This document shows, one piece after another, positions 50,662 to 59,558 of a stretch of 64,000 bases of DNA (the stretch's first letter is position 1; every line of letters begins with the position of its first letter). The DNA comes from Bacteroidia bacterium. Its GTDB lineage: Bacteria; Bacteroidota; Bacteroidia; Bacteroidales; Paludibacteraceae. The notes under the pieces are model-generated. The model searched no databases, was not told the DNA's origin, and saw nothing but the letters and a program-made list of their open reading frames with translations. The DNA lies in the NCBI GenBank assembly GCA_009929375.1, contig SAAO01000010.1:33429-97428 (forward strand), read 5' to 3'. A program made the translations under genes and the position numbers.

Positions 50662-51681
50662 ATGCAAACTTCAAAAATAAAAAGAACCTATCAGCTGGGA
50701 AGTCAGTGGCCAATGGAAAATCCGTTTCTGTTTTGCGCACATCATTATGACATTTACCCTCCGGGAAACGAAAAAATGGCTCCTTCGGTATCACTAAAAG
50801 GCCGTAACATCGGCAGCGACTTTTCGGGAAAAGATGGTTTCAGTATGTATCATGGCGAAACAGTTCCCGGTTTTCCTTCGCATCCGCATCGCGGTTTCGA
50901 AACTGTGACCATAGTGCTCGAAGGACTGATTGACCATTTCGACTCGAAAGGAAATGAAGGACGCTATGGAAACGGCGATGTTCAATGGATGACCGCAGGA
51001 GCAGGTTGTCAGCACAACGAAATGTTTCCGCTCATTCACACCGACAAAAAGAATATTTTGCAACTGTTTCAGATTTGGCTCAACCTGCCTGCTCGCAATA
51101 AATTTGCCGAGCCGGGTTATAAAATGCTGTGGAATGAGGATATTCCTATTCTCAGATTAGCCGACAGCAAAGGTAATGTTAGCGAAATAAAACTTATAAA
51201 CGGAACGCTGAACGAACACAGAGGTCTCCCCGCTCCCATTAATTCATGGGCTGCAGAAGCACAAAACAATGTATTGATTGCCCTTTTCAAAATGGAACCG
51301 AGTGCTACATTTGAACTGCCGTCGGTTTCGCCCACATTATCGAGAAACATTTATTTTTATAAAGGAAATGATGCCATAAGAATTGATGGACATGAATTAA
51401 AAGCGCGTCAGGGTGCAAAACTCGATGGAAAAACCAATATTCTGATAGAAAACGGCAATAGCGAAAGCTACTTTTTACTGCTCGAGGGCGAACCTATTAA
51501 CGAACCGGTTGCAAGCTACGGACCATTTGTAATGAATACCGAGGCCGAGATCCATCAAGCATTCCGCGATTACCGCGAAACTGAGTTTGGTGGCTGGCCA
51601 TGGCGCACACACGATGAAACACACGACCGAAATACCGGACGTTTTGCCAAATACGGAGATGGCAGCGAAGAATACCGATAG
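50662..51681 (+). CDS. Pirin-family bicupin protein
   Basis: 339 residues from ATG 50662 (MQTSKIKRTYQLG); the ORF-track start is a GTG nine codons upstream. Two cupin domains. The N-terminal one has the metal site: HPHRGFETVTIVLEG supplies two His, and GCQHNEMFP supplies His and Glu. Pirins bind iron; bacterial members include quercetinase-like enzymes and redox regulators, so the reaction is not assigned. The C-terminus (EFGGWPWRTHDETHDRNTGRFA) is typical of the longer class. Ends 4 bp from the convergent PLP-enzyme gene. Confidence 0.9.
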   Translation: MQTSKIKRTYQLGSQWPMENPFLFCAHHYDIYPPGNEKMAPSVSLKGRNIGSDFSGKDGFSMYHGETVPGFPSHPHRGFETVTIVLEGLIDHFDSKGNEGRYGNGDVQWMTAGAGCQHNEMFPLIHTDKKNILQLFQIWLNLPARNKFAEPGYKMLWNEDIPILRLADSKGNVSEIKLINGTLNEHRGLPAPINSWAAEAQNNVLIALFKMEPSATFELPSVSPTLSRNIYFYKGNDAIRIDGHELKARQGAKLDGKTNILIENGNSESYFLLLEGEPINEPVASYGPFVMNTEAEIHQAFRDYRETEFGGWPWRTHDETHDRNTGRFAKYGDGSEEYR

Positions 51682-51685
51682 GAAA

Positions 51686-52909
51686 CTATAAAGCCTGTAG
51701 GAAGTCTTCGAACAAATCAGCAGCATCTTCCAACCCAACCGAAATGCGTATAGTACAGTCAGAAACATTCATGGCTTTGCGCATTTCGGCTGTAAAATTT
51801 CCGTAAATAGTGGAGGCCGGATGAATAGCCAACGATTTATTATCGAAAAGGTTGGTAGCTCTTTTGATTAGCTTCAGCTTGTTGAGAAATGCAAAACAGG
51901 CCTCGCGTGAAGCCAGATTGAATGTAAACATTGCGCCCGGTGTAGCTCCAAACTGTGAAACTGCAAGCGAATGAAATTTATTAGCAGACAGTCCGTTATA
52001 ATTAACCGAACTGATTTGTGGTAATTCTGAAAGTTTAGTCACCAGTTCAAAACAGGTTTTAGTAGCTTTTGAATAACGCAAATCCATTGTCTCGAGACCA
52101 AGTGTTTGCATGTAAGCCACCTGTGGTGTCATATAAGCACCCAGATTACGGTGAATTTCCTTTTTCAGTTTCACTGTGAATGCCATATTTCCTGAATCCT
52201 TTGCCAGTACATGCAATTTTGGTGACGAAAGCCAATCGAAAGTACCATAATCTACAATCAAGCCACCCAACGAAGTTGCCCCACCTGAAATGTATTTTGT
52301 ACTCGACACCAGTTCAATGTCAACCCCAAAATCCTTTGCTTTAAAAACTGTAAACGGAATAATAGTTGTGTCGGCCACAAGAGGAATGTTTTTAGCTTTA
52401 CAAATTACCGAAAGTGCGTTCAGATCAGCGACCTCCATTTGCGGATTTGTAATTATTTCCAGAAACAGTGCACAGGTATTTTCGTCAATCTGTGCTTCGG
52501 TTTCATCGGCATTTGTCAAATCGCAAAAACGTGTTTCAACCCCGAAAGCAGCCAGCGTAGATGCAAAAAACGAATAAGTATTACCAAACAAATGTCGCGA
52601 AGTTACAATGTTGCTGCCACTTTTAGCAATTGTAATAATAGCATTCGAAATGGCTGCCATTCCCGAATTAAGCGCCGTAACCGAAGCAGCACCGGTGATA
52701 GCCTTCACCCTGTCCTCGAAATACTGAACAGTAGGATTACTGATACGCGAATATGCAAAGTCGGCTGTTTTGCCGGTAAATGCAAGTTCCATTTGCTCAG
52801 CCGATTCAAATTCGTAAGCTGCTGAATTGTACACAGGCATACTCAATGCATTGTAGGCATCGGGTTTTGTATATTCGGTATGCAATAACTCAGTTATGGG
52901 CGATTTCAT
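51686..52909 (-). CDS. Cys/Met-metabolism PLP-dependent enzyme
   Basis: 407 residues of the trans-sulfuration fold (cystathionine gamma-synthase/lyase and O-acetylhomoserine sulfhydrylase). The PLP-binding Lys is in VSSTKYISGGATSLGG; other landmarks are FAYSRISNPTVQYFEDRV, ALNSGMAAISNAI, Asp in LVADTTIIPFTVF and TIRISVGLEDAADL. The TP(N/T) segment before the PLP Asp and the length resemble O-acetylhomoserine aminocarboxypropyltransferase, but substrate cannot be set by eye. No met genes adjoin. Confidence 0.88.
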   Translation of the reverse strand: MKSPITELLHTEYTKPDAYNALSMPVYNSAAYEFESAEQMELAFTGKTADFAYSRISNPTVQYFEDRVKAITGAASVTALNSGMAAISNAIITIAKSGSNIVTSRHLFGNTYSFFASTLAAFGVETRFCDLTNADETEAQIDENTCALFLEIITNPQMEVADLNALSVICKAKNIPLVADTTIIPFTVFKAKDFGVDIELVSSTKYISGGATSLGGLIVDYGTFDWLSSPKLHVLAKDSGNMAFTVKLKKEIHRNLGAYMTPQVAYMQTLGLETMDLRYSKATKTCFELVTKLSELPQISSVNYNGLSANKFHSLAVSQFGATPGAMFTFNLASREACFAFLNKLKLIKRATNLFDNKSLAIHPASTIYGNFTAEMRKAMNVSDCTIRISVGLEDAADLFEDFLQAL

Positions 52910-52931
52910 TTGTTTATAATTTTATATATCT

Positions 52932-52955
52932 GCCCCCTAACCCCCTAAAGGGGGA
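52932..52955. repeat. Short palindromic repeat CCCCCTAAAGGGGG
   Basis: CCCCCTAACCCCCTAAAGGG with a perfect CCCCC-TAAA-GGGGG hairpin, in AT-rich surroundings. The string is familiar from intergenic regions of other Bacteroidetes. Lies upstream of the PLP-enzyme gene. Confidence 0.65.
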
Positions 52956-53167
52956 ATTACTCGGGCACATTAAGTTTTTGTTGAACTATTAAACATCCCT
53001 TTGTGTGTCCTAAATTTTAATTTGGGTCATGGGTGTTTCATGTGTTTATAATTTAATTTGCAAAATAATATGGCAGAATCAAACATTCAATAATTTGCAA
53101 AAAGCAAACAAAATGTATATTACGATACCTTCTGTCTGCTTTTTGTCTGAAATGTTGTTTATTTCAA

Positions 53168-55627
53168 TTATCTTAATGCAGCACCAAGTTTCGATTCAAA
53201 ATTGGCAAGCATTTTTTTCATAATAGCATCAATCTGACTGTCGGTAAGCGTTTTGGTTTCATCCTGTAAAACAAAATTCACCGCATACGATTTTTTACCT
53301 TCTGGAAGATTCTTTCCTTCGTACACATCGAAAAGTGTTACTTTTTTCAGTAGTTTGCGCTCGGTATCGAAAGCTATTTTCTCTATTTCAGCAAAAGTGA
53401 CCTGTTTGTCAATCAAAAGCGCAAAGTCACGTTTTACTTCAGGATATTTCGAGATTTCGCTGTACTGTACTTTGTGTTTGGCAATTTCAGTCATCAAAGC
53501 ATTCCAGTTCAAATCAGCATAATATACTTCCTGATCGATATCGAGCATTTTACGGATTTTCGGGTGCACCATTCCAAACACAGCCAATTTATATCCGCGG
53601 GGACTATAAACTGTAAGTGCTTCGGAAAGCAGATCGTCTGAAAATTCACCAATCACCAGTTTGCGGAGATTCACGCCCAAACGACGGAAGATATTTTCGA
53701 CATAAGCTTTCAGTTCGTAAACACTTGTTTTTTGCTGTGCAACCGACCACGACTGACCAAACTTATCGCCTGTGAGCCACATTCCCAAATGGAAATCTTC
53801 GGAATAAGCTGCAAGCACTTCGCCTTCTTTCTTTTTATCAATATTATAATAGTAGCAATTGCCGAATTCGTAGAATTTCAGATCGGCATTTCTACGGTTA
53901 ATATTGCGCTGGATATTTTCAAGTCCGCCAAAAAGCAGTGTCTGACGCATTACATTCAAATCGTTACTCAACGCATTGATAATTTTTACGCAATTGCCTT
54001 CGGGGAATGAAGTTAAGCCGGCATAATATCCTCCTTTTGTCAGCGAGTTGTTCAGAATTTCGTTGAAACCCTGAGCTGTAAGTTGTTCGGCAATCAGATT
54101 CTGAAGTTTATGACTATCAGGGCGGGAACTATAGCTCAAAGTCGAAACCAGGTTTTCGCCAATTTCCACATTGTTATATCCGTAAATACGCAGAATATCT
54201 TCAATCACATCCACATCACGCTGCACATCAACACGATAAACAGGCACATGAAGAAGGTAACCAGCTTCGGTGCGTTCTACAATTTTCATTTCGAGCGCAT
54301 TCAGAATGGTTTCAATATTTTCGCGGCCAATTGCTTTACCAATCAGCGAATTTATTTTTTCTACAGTCACACTTACTTCGAAAGGCTTCACTTCCTGCGG
54401 ATACACGTCCACCACTTCGCTCGAAATAACGCCACCGGCTACTTCCTGTATGAGAAGCGCACAACGTTTAAGCACATAAATAGTATTTGTAGGATCGCAA
54501 CCACGCTCGAAACGGAACGAGGCATCGGTATTCAAACCATGACGACGGGCCGTTTTGCGAATAGAAACAGGGTGGAAATAAGCGCTTTCCAAAAACACAT
54601 TCTGAGTAGTTTCAGTCACACCCGAGCTAAGTCCGCCAAACACACCTCCAATACACATTGGTTTTTCAGCATCACAAATCATCAAATCGGCAGCGTTCAG
54701 TTTTCGTTCAACGCCATCGAGGGTTACAAAAGGAGTTCCTTCAGGCATACATTTCACACGCACTTCGCCACCAGCAATTTTATCAGCATCGAAAGCGTGA
54801 AGCGGCTGTCCCAGTTCATGTAACACAAAATTTGTAACATCCACAATATTATTAATCGGGCGGAGACCAATAGTCAGCAAAGCATTTTTCAACCAATCGG
54901 GCGATTCGGTTACTTTAACTCCCGAAATAGTCACAGCCGAATAACGGGGACAAGCATCAGGATTTTCAACAGTCACAGGAATGCTCAACGCTGAGTTTTG
55001 CACTTTGAAAGCATCCACTGCGGGACGGGTCAGTTTTATTTCGGGATTTTTAAGTGCAAAATAAGCAGCCAGGTCGCGCGCCACACCAAAATGTGAAGCT
55101 GCATCAACTCTGTTAGGCGTAATATCCACTTCAATAAGGTAATCGCTTTTTATTCCGTAATAATCTTTAGCAAGCATACCCACCTGCACATCTTCAGGCA
55201 ATACAATAATACCGGCATGCGAAGTTCCGATACCAATTTCATCCTCGGCACAAATCATACCCATCGACTCCACACCACGAATTTTCGACCGTTTTATAGT
55301 AAACGATTCTTCACCTGAATACAATTTTGTACCCACAGTAGCCACCACTACTTTTTGTCCTGCAGCCACATTCGGCGCACCACAAACAATTTGCAAAGGC
55401 TCTCCGGAACCAACATCTACAGTAGTAACATGTAAATGATCAGAATTTTCGTGATCGGCGCAAGTCAGCACTTTTCCAATCACCAAACCTTCGAGTCCAC
55501 CTTTTACAGTCTGAACTTCTTCTACTCCACCTACTTCAAGACCTATCGAAGTCAGTGCTTTTCCTAATTCTACAGGCTCCACATCCACATTGATGTATTG
55601 CTTTAGCCAGTTGTAAGAGATATTCAT
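53168..55627 (-). CDS. pheT: Phenylalanine-tRNA ligase beta subunit
   Basis: Beta subunit of the (alpha-beta)2 synthetase, 819 residues, full length. Domains in order: N-terminal tRNA-binding OB fold (about 40-155; VIGKVLTCADHENSDHLHVTTVD, QIVCGAPNVAAGQKV), B3/B4 editing domain (about 210-385; LHELGQPLHAFDADKI), B5 (about 410-480), catalytic-like core (about 490-690) and the C-terminal FDX-ACB anticodon domain (SEISKYPEVKRDFALLID). pheS is not adjacent, as is usual in Bacteroidetes. Single gene. Confidence 0.97.
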   Translation of the reverse strand: MNISYNWLKQYINVDVEPVELGKALTSIGLEVGGVEEVQTVKGGLEGLVIGKVLTCADHENSDHLHVTTVDVGSGEPLQIVCGAPNVAAGQKVVVATVGTKLYSGEESFTIKRSKIRGVESMGMICAEDEIGIGTSHAGIIVLPEDVQVGMLAKDYYGIKSDYLIEVDITPNRVDAASHFGVARDLAAYFALKNPEIKLTRPAVDAFKVQNSALSIPVTVENPDACPRYSAVTISGVKVTESPDWLKNALLTIGLRPINNIVDVTNFVLHELGQPLHAFDADKIAGGEVRVKCMPEGTPFVTLDGVERKLNAADLMICDAEKPMCIGGVFGGLSSGVTETTQNVFLESAYFHPVSIRKTARRHGLNTDASFRFERGCDPTNTIYVLKRCALLIQEVAGGVISSEVVDVYPQEVKPFEVSVTVEKINSLIGKAIGRENIETILNALEMKIVERTEAGYLLHVPVYRVDVQRDVDVIEDILRIYGYNNVEIGENLVSTLSYSSRPDSHKLQNLIAEQLTAQGFNEILNNSLTKGGYYAGLTSFPEGNCVKIINALSNDLNVMRQTLLFGGLENIQRNINRRNADLKFYEFGNCYYYNIDKKKEGEVLAAYSEDFHLGMWLTGDKFGQSWSVAQQKTSVYELKAYVENIFRRLGVNLRKLVIGEFSDDLLSEALTVYSPRGYKLAVFGMVHPKIRKMLDIDQEVYYADLNWNALMTEIAKHKVQYSEISKYPEVKRDFALLIDKQVTFAEIEKIAFDTERKLLKKVTLFDVYEGKNLPEGKKSYAVNFVLQDETKTLTDSQIDAIMKKMLANFESKLGAALR

Positions 55628-55673
55628 ATATATTGTCTTATAGCTTAATATTCACCTTTTTTGAAACAAGCCA

Positions 55674-55681
55674 CAAAGATA
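55674..55681 (-). promoter_or_regulatory. Probable -7 element of pheT
   Basis: The minus strand reads TATCTTTG, 46 bp before the start codon; no -33 at the usual distance. Confidence 0.5.
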
Positions 55682-55965
55682 CAGATTTTTTGCAAATTAT
55701 TTTTTCTAATTATTGAATAGATTCGCACCTGTGTACATTATATTATGAAATTTCGAATCGACATTTGTAAAAATGTACGCCCGTAAGATATTACAATAGT
55801 CAATTCAACAATCATCAGCCATTCACACTAACAAATATTTAAGCCACAATACTCTGCACAGTTGTGACTTACAGACATTTTTTTGAAATTATCAAAAATC
55901 ATTAATTTGTTAAATCAGATTACAAATTTCATGCACATTTCACTGCTATTTGTGTATGTTTTTAT

Positions 55966-55973
55966 TATATTTG
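55966..55973 (+). promoter_or_regulatory. Probable -7 element of the acyl-CoA ligase gene
   Basis: TATATTTG matches TAnnTTTG, 40 bp before the start codon; no -33 at the usual distance. Confidence 0.5.
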
Positions 55974-56013
55974 TGGGTTGATAAAAAAATAACAAGCAAA
56001 ACAGAAAAAACAC

Positions 56014-57768
56014 ATGATACAGGAAAATTTTATTCGACTTTTTGAAGACTCGTTCAGAAAAAACTGGGATTTACCGGCATTCAGCGATTATGGCGACGAT
56101 ACAACCCTCACCTATGCCGATGTGGCTAAACGTGTATCCAAGTTGCATATACTTTTCGATCAGTGCAAACTGAAACCCAACGACAAGGTAGCACTTATTG
56201 GCCGTAACAATGCCAACTGGGCAGTTACCTATCTGGCCACCGTAACCTACGGAGCTATCATTGTACCTATTTTGCAGGACTTTAATCCGAATGATGTGCA
56301 TCACATTACCAATCATTCCGAATCATTACTGCTGTTTACCGGCGACAATATCTGGGAAAATCTCGAAGAAGAAAAACTAACCACCGTGAAGGCCGTTTTT
56401 TCACTGACCAATTTCAACTGTATCACTTTGCTCAACAAAGAGGAGCGTCCCGAGCTGGCCGAGAACGAGATCCACGAACAATTAGTAGTTAAATATCTGC
56501 AACCCGATTATATCAACAGTCTGTTTCATGCCAAATATCCGCATGGATTTCATCGCGATAACGTGCGTTATATCGACAAGCCTAACAGCGAAATTGTTTC
56601 TATCAACTACACATCGGGCACTACAGGCTTCAGCAAAGGCGTAATGACTAGCGGAAACGCCCTTGCCGGGAATATCACATTCGGATTCAGAACAAAACTG
56701 GTTGGCCCCGGCTACCGTATCGTATCATTCCTGCCATTAGCACATGCTTATGGTTGTGCATTCGATTTTCTGACCCCGACCTGCTCAGGCAGTCATATTC
56801 ATTTTATCGGAAAAACGCCATCTCCTAAAATTCTTCTTAAAGCATTTGCAGAGGTTAAACCAAGCGTAATTTTCTGCGTTCCGCTTATTATCGAGAAGAT
56901 TTACAAAAAGCAAATTCAACCAATGCTAGCAAAACCATCGGTACGTTGGGTGCTCAGCATTCCGTTGCTCGATCAGCGGGTGCTTGCGCAAATTCGCAAA
57001 AAACTGGTAGATGCCTTCGGAGGAGAATTTTCTGAAATTGTGGTTGGTGGCGCACCAATGAATGCTGAGGTGGAAGAGTTTTTCCACAAAATTAAATTCC
57101 CGTTCACAATAGGATATGGAATGACTGAATGTGCTCCGCTGATCAGCTACTCAAACACCAACGATTTTATTCCGAAATCGGCAGGTAAGGTACTCGATAT
57201 AATGCAGGTAAAAATTATCGATGCCGATCCCGAAACCGGCGTTGGCGAAATCTGTGTGCGTGGCGAAAATGTTATGAATGGATATTACAAAAATGAAGAG
57301 GCTACAGCTTCCATACTCGACAAAGATGGCTGGTTGCATACAGGTGACTTAGGCACTGTAGATGAGAACGGCAATATATTTATTCGTGGTCGTAATAAAA
57401 CAATGATTCTGGGTGCCAGCGGACAAAATATTTTCCCTGAAGAAATTGAAGCCCGTCTCAACAATATGCCATACGTAATGGAAAGCCTTGTTATAGAAAG
57501 CAACGGACGTCTTATTGCACTTGTTTGTCCTGATTACGAAGCTGTGGATGCCGAACATCTCGACCAAAAACAACTGGAAAATGTAATGGAAGAAAACCGG
57601 AAGCAACTGAACGCAATGGTGGCATCATACGAGTCTGTTGCTAAAATTCAGTTATATCCCCATGAGTTTGAAAAAACACCGAAAAAAAGCATAAAAAGAT
57701 ATCTTTATTCAGCCGGGTTTCAGGAACCATTAAACGCTGACAAACAACAAGATACACAACAAATATAA
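56014..57768 (+). CDS. Long-chain fatty acid-CoA ligase-like AMP-binding enzyme
   Basis: ATP-dependent activation of a carboxylic acid, probably a long-chain fatty acid, to its CoA thioester. 584 residues. ANL-superfamily motifs: SINYTSGTTGFSKGVM (P-loop), FLPLAHAYGCAFD, FTIGYGMTECAPLISYS, DGWLHTGDLGTVDENGNIFI and GRNKTMILGASGQNIFPEEI, with the C-terminal catalytic Lys in EKTPKKSIKRYLY. The ACSBG/FadD15-like class is common in Bacteroidales. No fatty-acid genes adjoin; substrate inferred. Confidence 0.92.
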   Translation: MIQENFIRLFEDSFRKNWDLPAFSDYGDDTTLTYADVAKRVSKLHILFDQCKLKPNDKVALIGRNNANWAVTYLATVTYGAIIVPILQDFNPNDVHHITNHSESLLLFTGDNIWENLEEEKLTTVKAVFSLTNFNCITLLNKEERPELAENEIHEQLVVKYLQPDYINSLFHAKYPHGFHRDNVRYIDKPNSEIVSINYTSGTTGFSKGVMTSGNALAGNITFGFRTKLVGPGYRIVSFLPLAHAYGCAFDFLTPTCSGSHIHFIGKTPSPKILLKAFAEVKPSVIFCVPLIIEKIYKKQIQPMLAKPSVRWVLSIPLLDQRVLAQIRKKLVDAFGGEFSEIVVGGAPMNAEVEEFFHKIKFPFTIGYGMTECAPLISYSNTNDFIPKSAGKVLDIMQVKIIDADPETGVGEICVRGENVMNGYYKNEEATASILDKDGWLHTGDLGTVDENGNIFIRGRNKTMILGASGQNIFPEEIEARLNNMPYVMESLVIESNGRLIALVCPDYEAVDAEHLDQKQLENVMEENRKQLNAMVASYESVAKIQLYPHEFEKTPKKSIKRYLYSAGFQEPLNADKQQDTQQI

Positions 57769-57830
57769 TTTCTTTCAAAAAAAAATAAAAAAAAATCGAG
57801 TAAAGATAAACGTAGTATCAAAATTTGATG

Positions 57831-57838
57831 TAATTTTG
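57831..57838 (+). promoter_or_regulatory. -7 element, small lipoprotein copy 1
   Basis: TAATTTTG matches TAnnTTTG. The following CAGCGATTTTGAATTGC is duplicated almost exactly before copy 2. Confidence 0.55.
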
Positions 57839-57894
57839 CAGCGATTTTGAATTGCAAAATAAAACATGTTAAATTTTTAAAAGGTTTAAACGAA

Positions 57895-58065
57895 ATGAAA
57901 AAAGTATTTTTGTTCTTTGCTGTTGCAGCTATTTTCGCATCTTGCGGTCCTAAAGCTACAGAAGAAACTACAGTTGCAGAAGATTCAGCAGTAGTTGTTG
58001 AAGAAGTTGTAGTTGACTCAGTTGCTACTGACAGCGTTGCTGACACTACAGTAGTTGCTCAGTAA
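57895..58065 (+). CDS. Small lipoprotein of unknown function, copy 1
   Basis: 56 residues from MKKVFLFFAVAAIFASCGPK; the ORF track starts 16 codons earlier, inside a leader that copy 2 shares as DNA but not as a clean protein. Lipobox FASC with Cys17. The mature 40 residues are acidic and Val/Ala/Thr/Asp-rich (VVEEVVVDSVATDSVADTTV), with no recognisable domain and probably no stable fold. Own promoter and terminator. Nearly the same gene follows 300 bp downstream. Confidence 0.82.
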   Translation: MKKVFLFFAVAAIFASCGPKATEETTVAEDSAVVVEEVVVDSVATDSVADTTVVAQ

Positions 58066-58092
58066 TAAGCAAACGTAATTAATTACGAACGT

Positions 58093-58125
58093 AAAACCTG
58101 ATTGAGTGATCAATCAGGTTTTTTT
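58093..58125 (+). terminator. Terminator, small lipoprotein copy 1
   Basis: AAAACCTGATTGA-gtga-TCAATCAGGTTTT followed by further Ts. Confidence 0.92.
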
Positions 58126-58306
58126 GTATTCAAAAATCAACATACAAAAAAAGCAAACTGCTGCATTATTATCAAAGGTCATACTCTGAAAAGCCTTTGA
58201 TAAGCCATTTTTGCATTTTTTCGGCTCAAAAACAGAAAAATCACGTTCTTCGCAAAAAAAAATTAAAAAAAAACGATAATTACTAACGCAGTTTCAAAAA
58301 AAGTAG

Positions 58307-58314
58307 TAATTTTG
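58307..58314 (+). promoter_or_regulatory. -7 element, small lipoprotein copy 2
   Basis: TAATTTTG in the same context (GCATCGATTTTGAATTGC) as copy 1. Confidence 0.55.
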
Positions 58315-58369
58315 CATCGATTTTGAATTGCAAAATGAACATGTTTAATTTTAAAAAGAAACAAACGAA

Positions 58370-58540
58370 ATGAAAAAAGTATTTTTATTTTTTGCTGTAG
58401 CAATGGTATTTGGTGCCTGCGCTCCTAAAGCTACTGAAGAAGCTGCTGCTACTGAAGATTCAGTTGCTGTTGTAGAAGAAGTTGTAGTTGATTCAGTTGC
58501 TACTGACAGCGTTGCTGACACTACTGCTGTAGCTCAGTAA
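58370..58540 (+). CDS. Small lipoprotein of unknown function, copy 2 (not in the ORF track)
   Basis: Read directly from the sequence: ATG at 58370, stop at 58540, 56 residues, exactly the length of copy 1. Signal MKKVFLFFAVAMVFGAC with lipobox Cys17. The mature part is largely identical to copy 1, sharing VVEEVVVDSVATDSVADTT and a final AQ; differences cluster just after the Cys (APKATEEAAATEDSV versus GPKATEETTVAEDSA). Promoter region and leader are duplicated too; the terminators are unrelated in sequence. Function unknown. Confidence 0.85.
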   Translation: MKKVFLFFAVAMVFGACAPKATEEAAATEDSVAVVEEVVVDSVATDSVADTTAVAQ

Positions 58541-58573
58541 TTTTATTGCCCGTAGCTGGAAACAGCAGGGTCT

Positions 58574-58605
58574 AAAGTCCGTTACATTTTGTAGCGGACT
58601 TTTTT
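58574..58605 (+). terminator. Terminator, small lipoprotein copy 2
   Basis: AAGTCCGtTACA pairs with TGTAgCGGACTT, followed by a T run. Confidence 0.88.
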
Positions 58606-58616
58606 ATTGTTCAACA

Positions 58617-58646
58617 TTGACAATCAAAGCTTTTTTTGTAACTTTG
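58617..58646 (+). promoter_or_regulatory. Promoter of hisG
   Basis: TTG (58617-58619), a 19-bp spacer and TAACTTTG (58639-58646) fit the Bacteroidetes promoter; ATG is 26 bp downstream. The ORF-track extension to 58607 overlaps this promoter. Confidence 0.65.
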
Positions 58647-58672
58647 CGAGCCTCAAAACAAAACAGATAAAT

Positions 58673-59524
58673 ATGCTAAGAATTGCTGTACAAGCCAAAG
58701 GACGTTTATACGAAGAAACAATGTCGCTCCTTACTGAGTCGGGTATCAAACTTGAATCAGGGAAGAGACTATTGCTTTTACCTGCCCGAAATTTTCCGAT
58801 TGAAGTTCTTTTTTTGCGCGACGATGATATTCCACAATCTGTAGCCGATGGAGTAGCCGATATTGGGGTTGTTGGTGAAAATGAATATGCTGAAAAAAAG
58901 AAAAACGTTGTGATTACCCGTCGCTTGGGTTTCAGCAAATGCCGCCTGTCGCTTGCCATTCCAAAAGAACAGGAATACCACAATATTTCATGGTTTAACA
59001 ACAAGGTTATTGCAACTTCATACCCTGAAATCCTGAAAGATTTCCTTGCTGAGAACAATGTAAAAGCCGATATTCACGTGATTACCGGCTCGGTTGAAAT
59101 TGCTCCGGGAATCGGACTTGCCGACGCTATTTTCGACATTGTAAGTTCGGGTAGCACTTTGGTCAGCAATCATCTGAAAGAGGTCGAAGTAATTATGAAG
59201 TCAGAAGCGCTTCTTATTCAGCACCCCGACCTTTCGGCTGAAAAGCAACAAATTCTCGACGAACTACTGTTTCGTATCGAAGCCGTTCAGGTAGCCGAGG
59301 ACAAAAAGTATGTTTTGATGAACGTACCCACTGAGAACATCGAAAAAATCATTGAAGTATTGCCGGGAATGAAAAGTCCGACCATCATGCCGCTTGCCAA
59401 AGAAGGCTGGAATTCGCTTCATGCGGTAATAGATGAAAAAGGCTTCTGGGAAGTAATCGGAAAACTCAAAGCATTGGGTGCAGAAGGCATTTTGGTGATC
59501 CCTATCGAAAAAATGATTCTTTGA
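58673..59524 (+). CDS. hisG: ATP phosphoribosyltransferase (long form)
   Basis: First step of histidine biosynthesis: PRPP plus ATP to phosphoribosyl-ATP. 283 residues from MLRIAVQAKGRL, the long hexameric form. The catalytic part (about 1-205) has VADGVADIGVVGENEY, CRLSLAIPKEQ and ADAIFDIVSSGSTLVSN (PRPP loop). The C-terminal 75 residues (YVLMNVPTENIEKIIEVLPG) are the HisG-C regulatory domain for histidine feedback inhibition. No other his gene adjoins; coaX follows 34 bp later and may be cotranscribed. Confidence 0.96.
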   Translation: MLRIAVQAKGRLYEETMSLLTESGIKLESGKRLLLLPARNFPIEVLFLRDDDIPQSVADGVADIGVVGENEYAEKKKNVVITRRLGFSKCRLSLAIPKEQEYHNISWFNNKVIATSYPEILKDFLAENNVKADIHVITGSVEIAPGIGLADAIFDIVSSGSTLVSNHLKEVEVIMKSEALLIQHPDLSAEKQQILDELLFRIEAVQVAEDKKYVLMNVPTENIEKIIEVLPGMKSPTIMPLAKEGWNSLHAVIDEKGFWEVIGKLKALGAEGILVIPIEKMIL

Positions 59525-59558
59525 TAAAGCCGGGAATTCTGTTTTATAACAAAAAGTG

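Larger units (their letters stand above)
55628..56013. other. Divergent intergenic region between pheT and the acyl-CoA ligase gene
   Basis: About 385 bp, AT-rich. It holds one -7 element per direction and no ORF or RNA fold that I recognise; in particular no T-box or Phe leader peptide. Confidence 0.6.
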
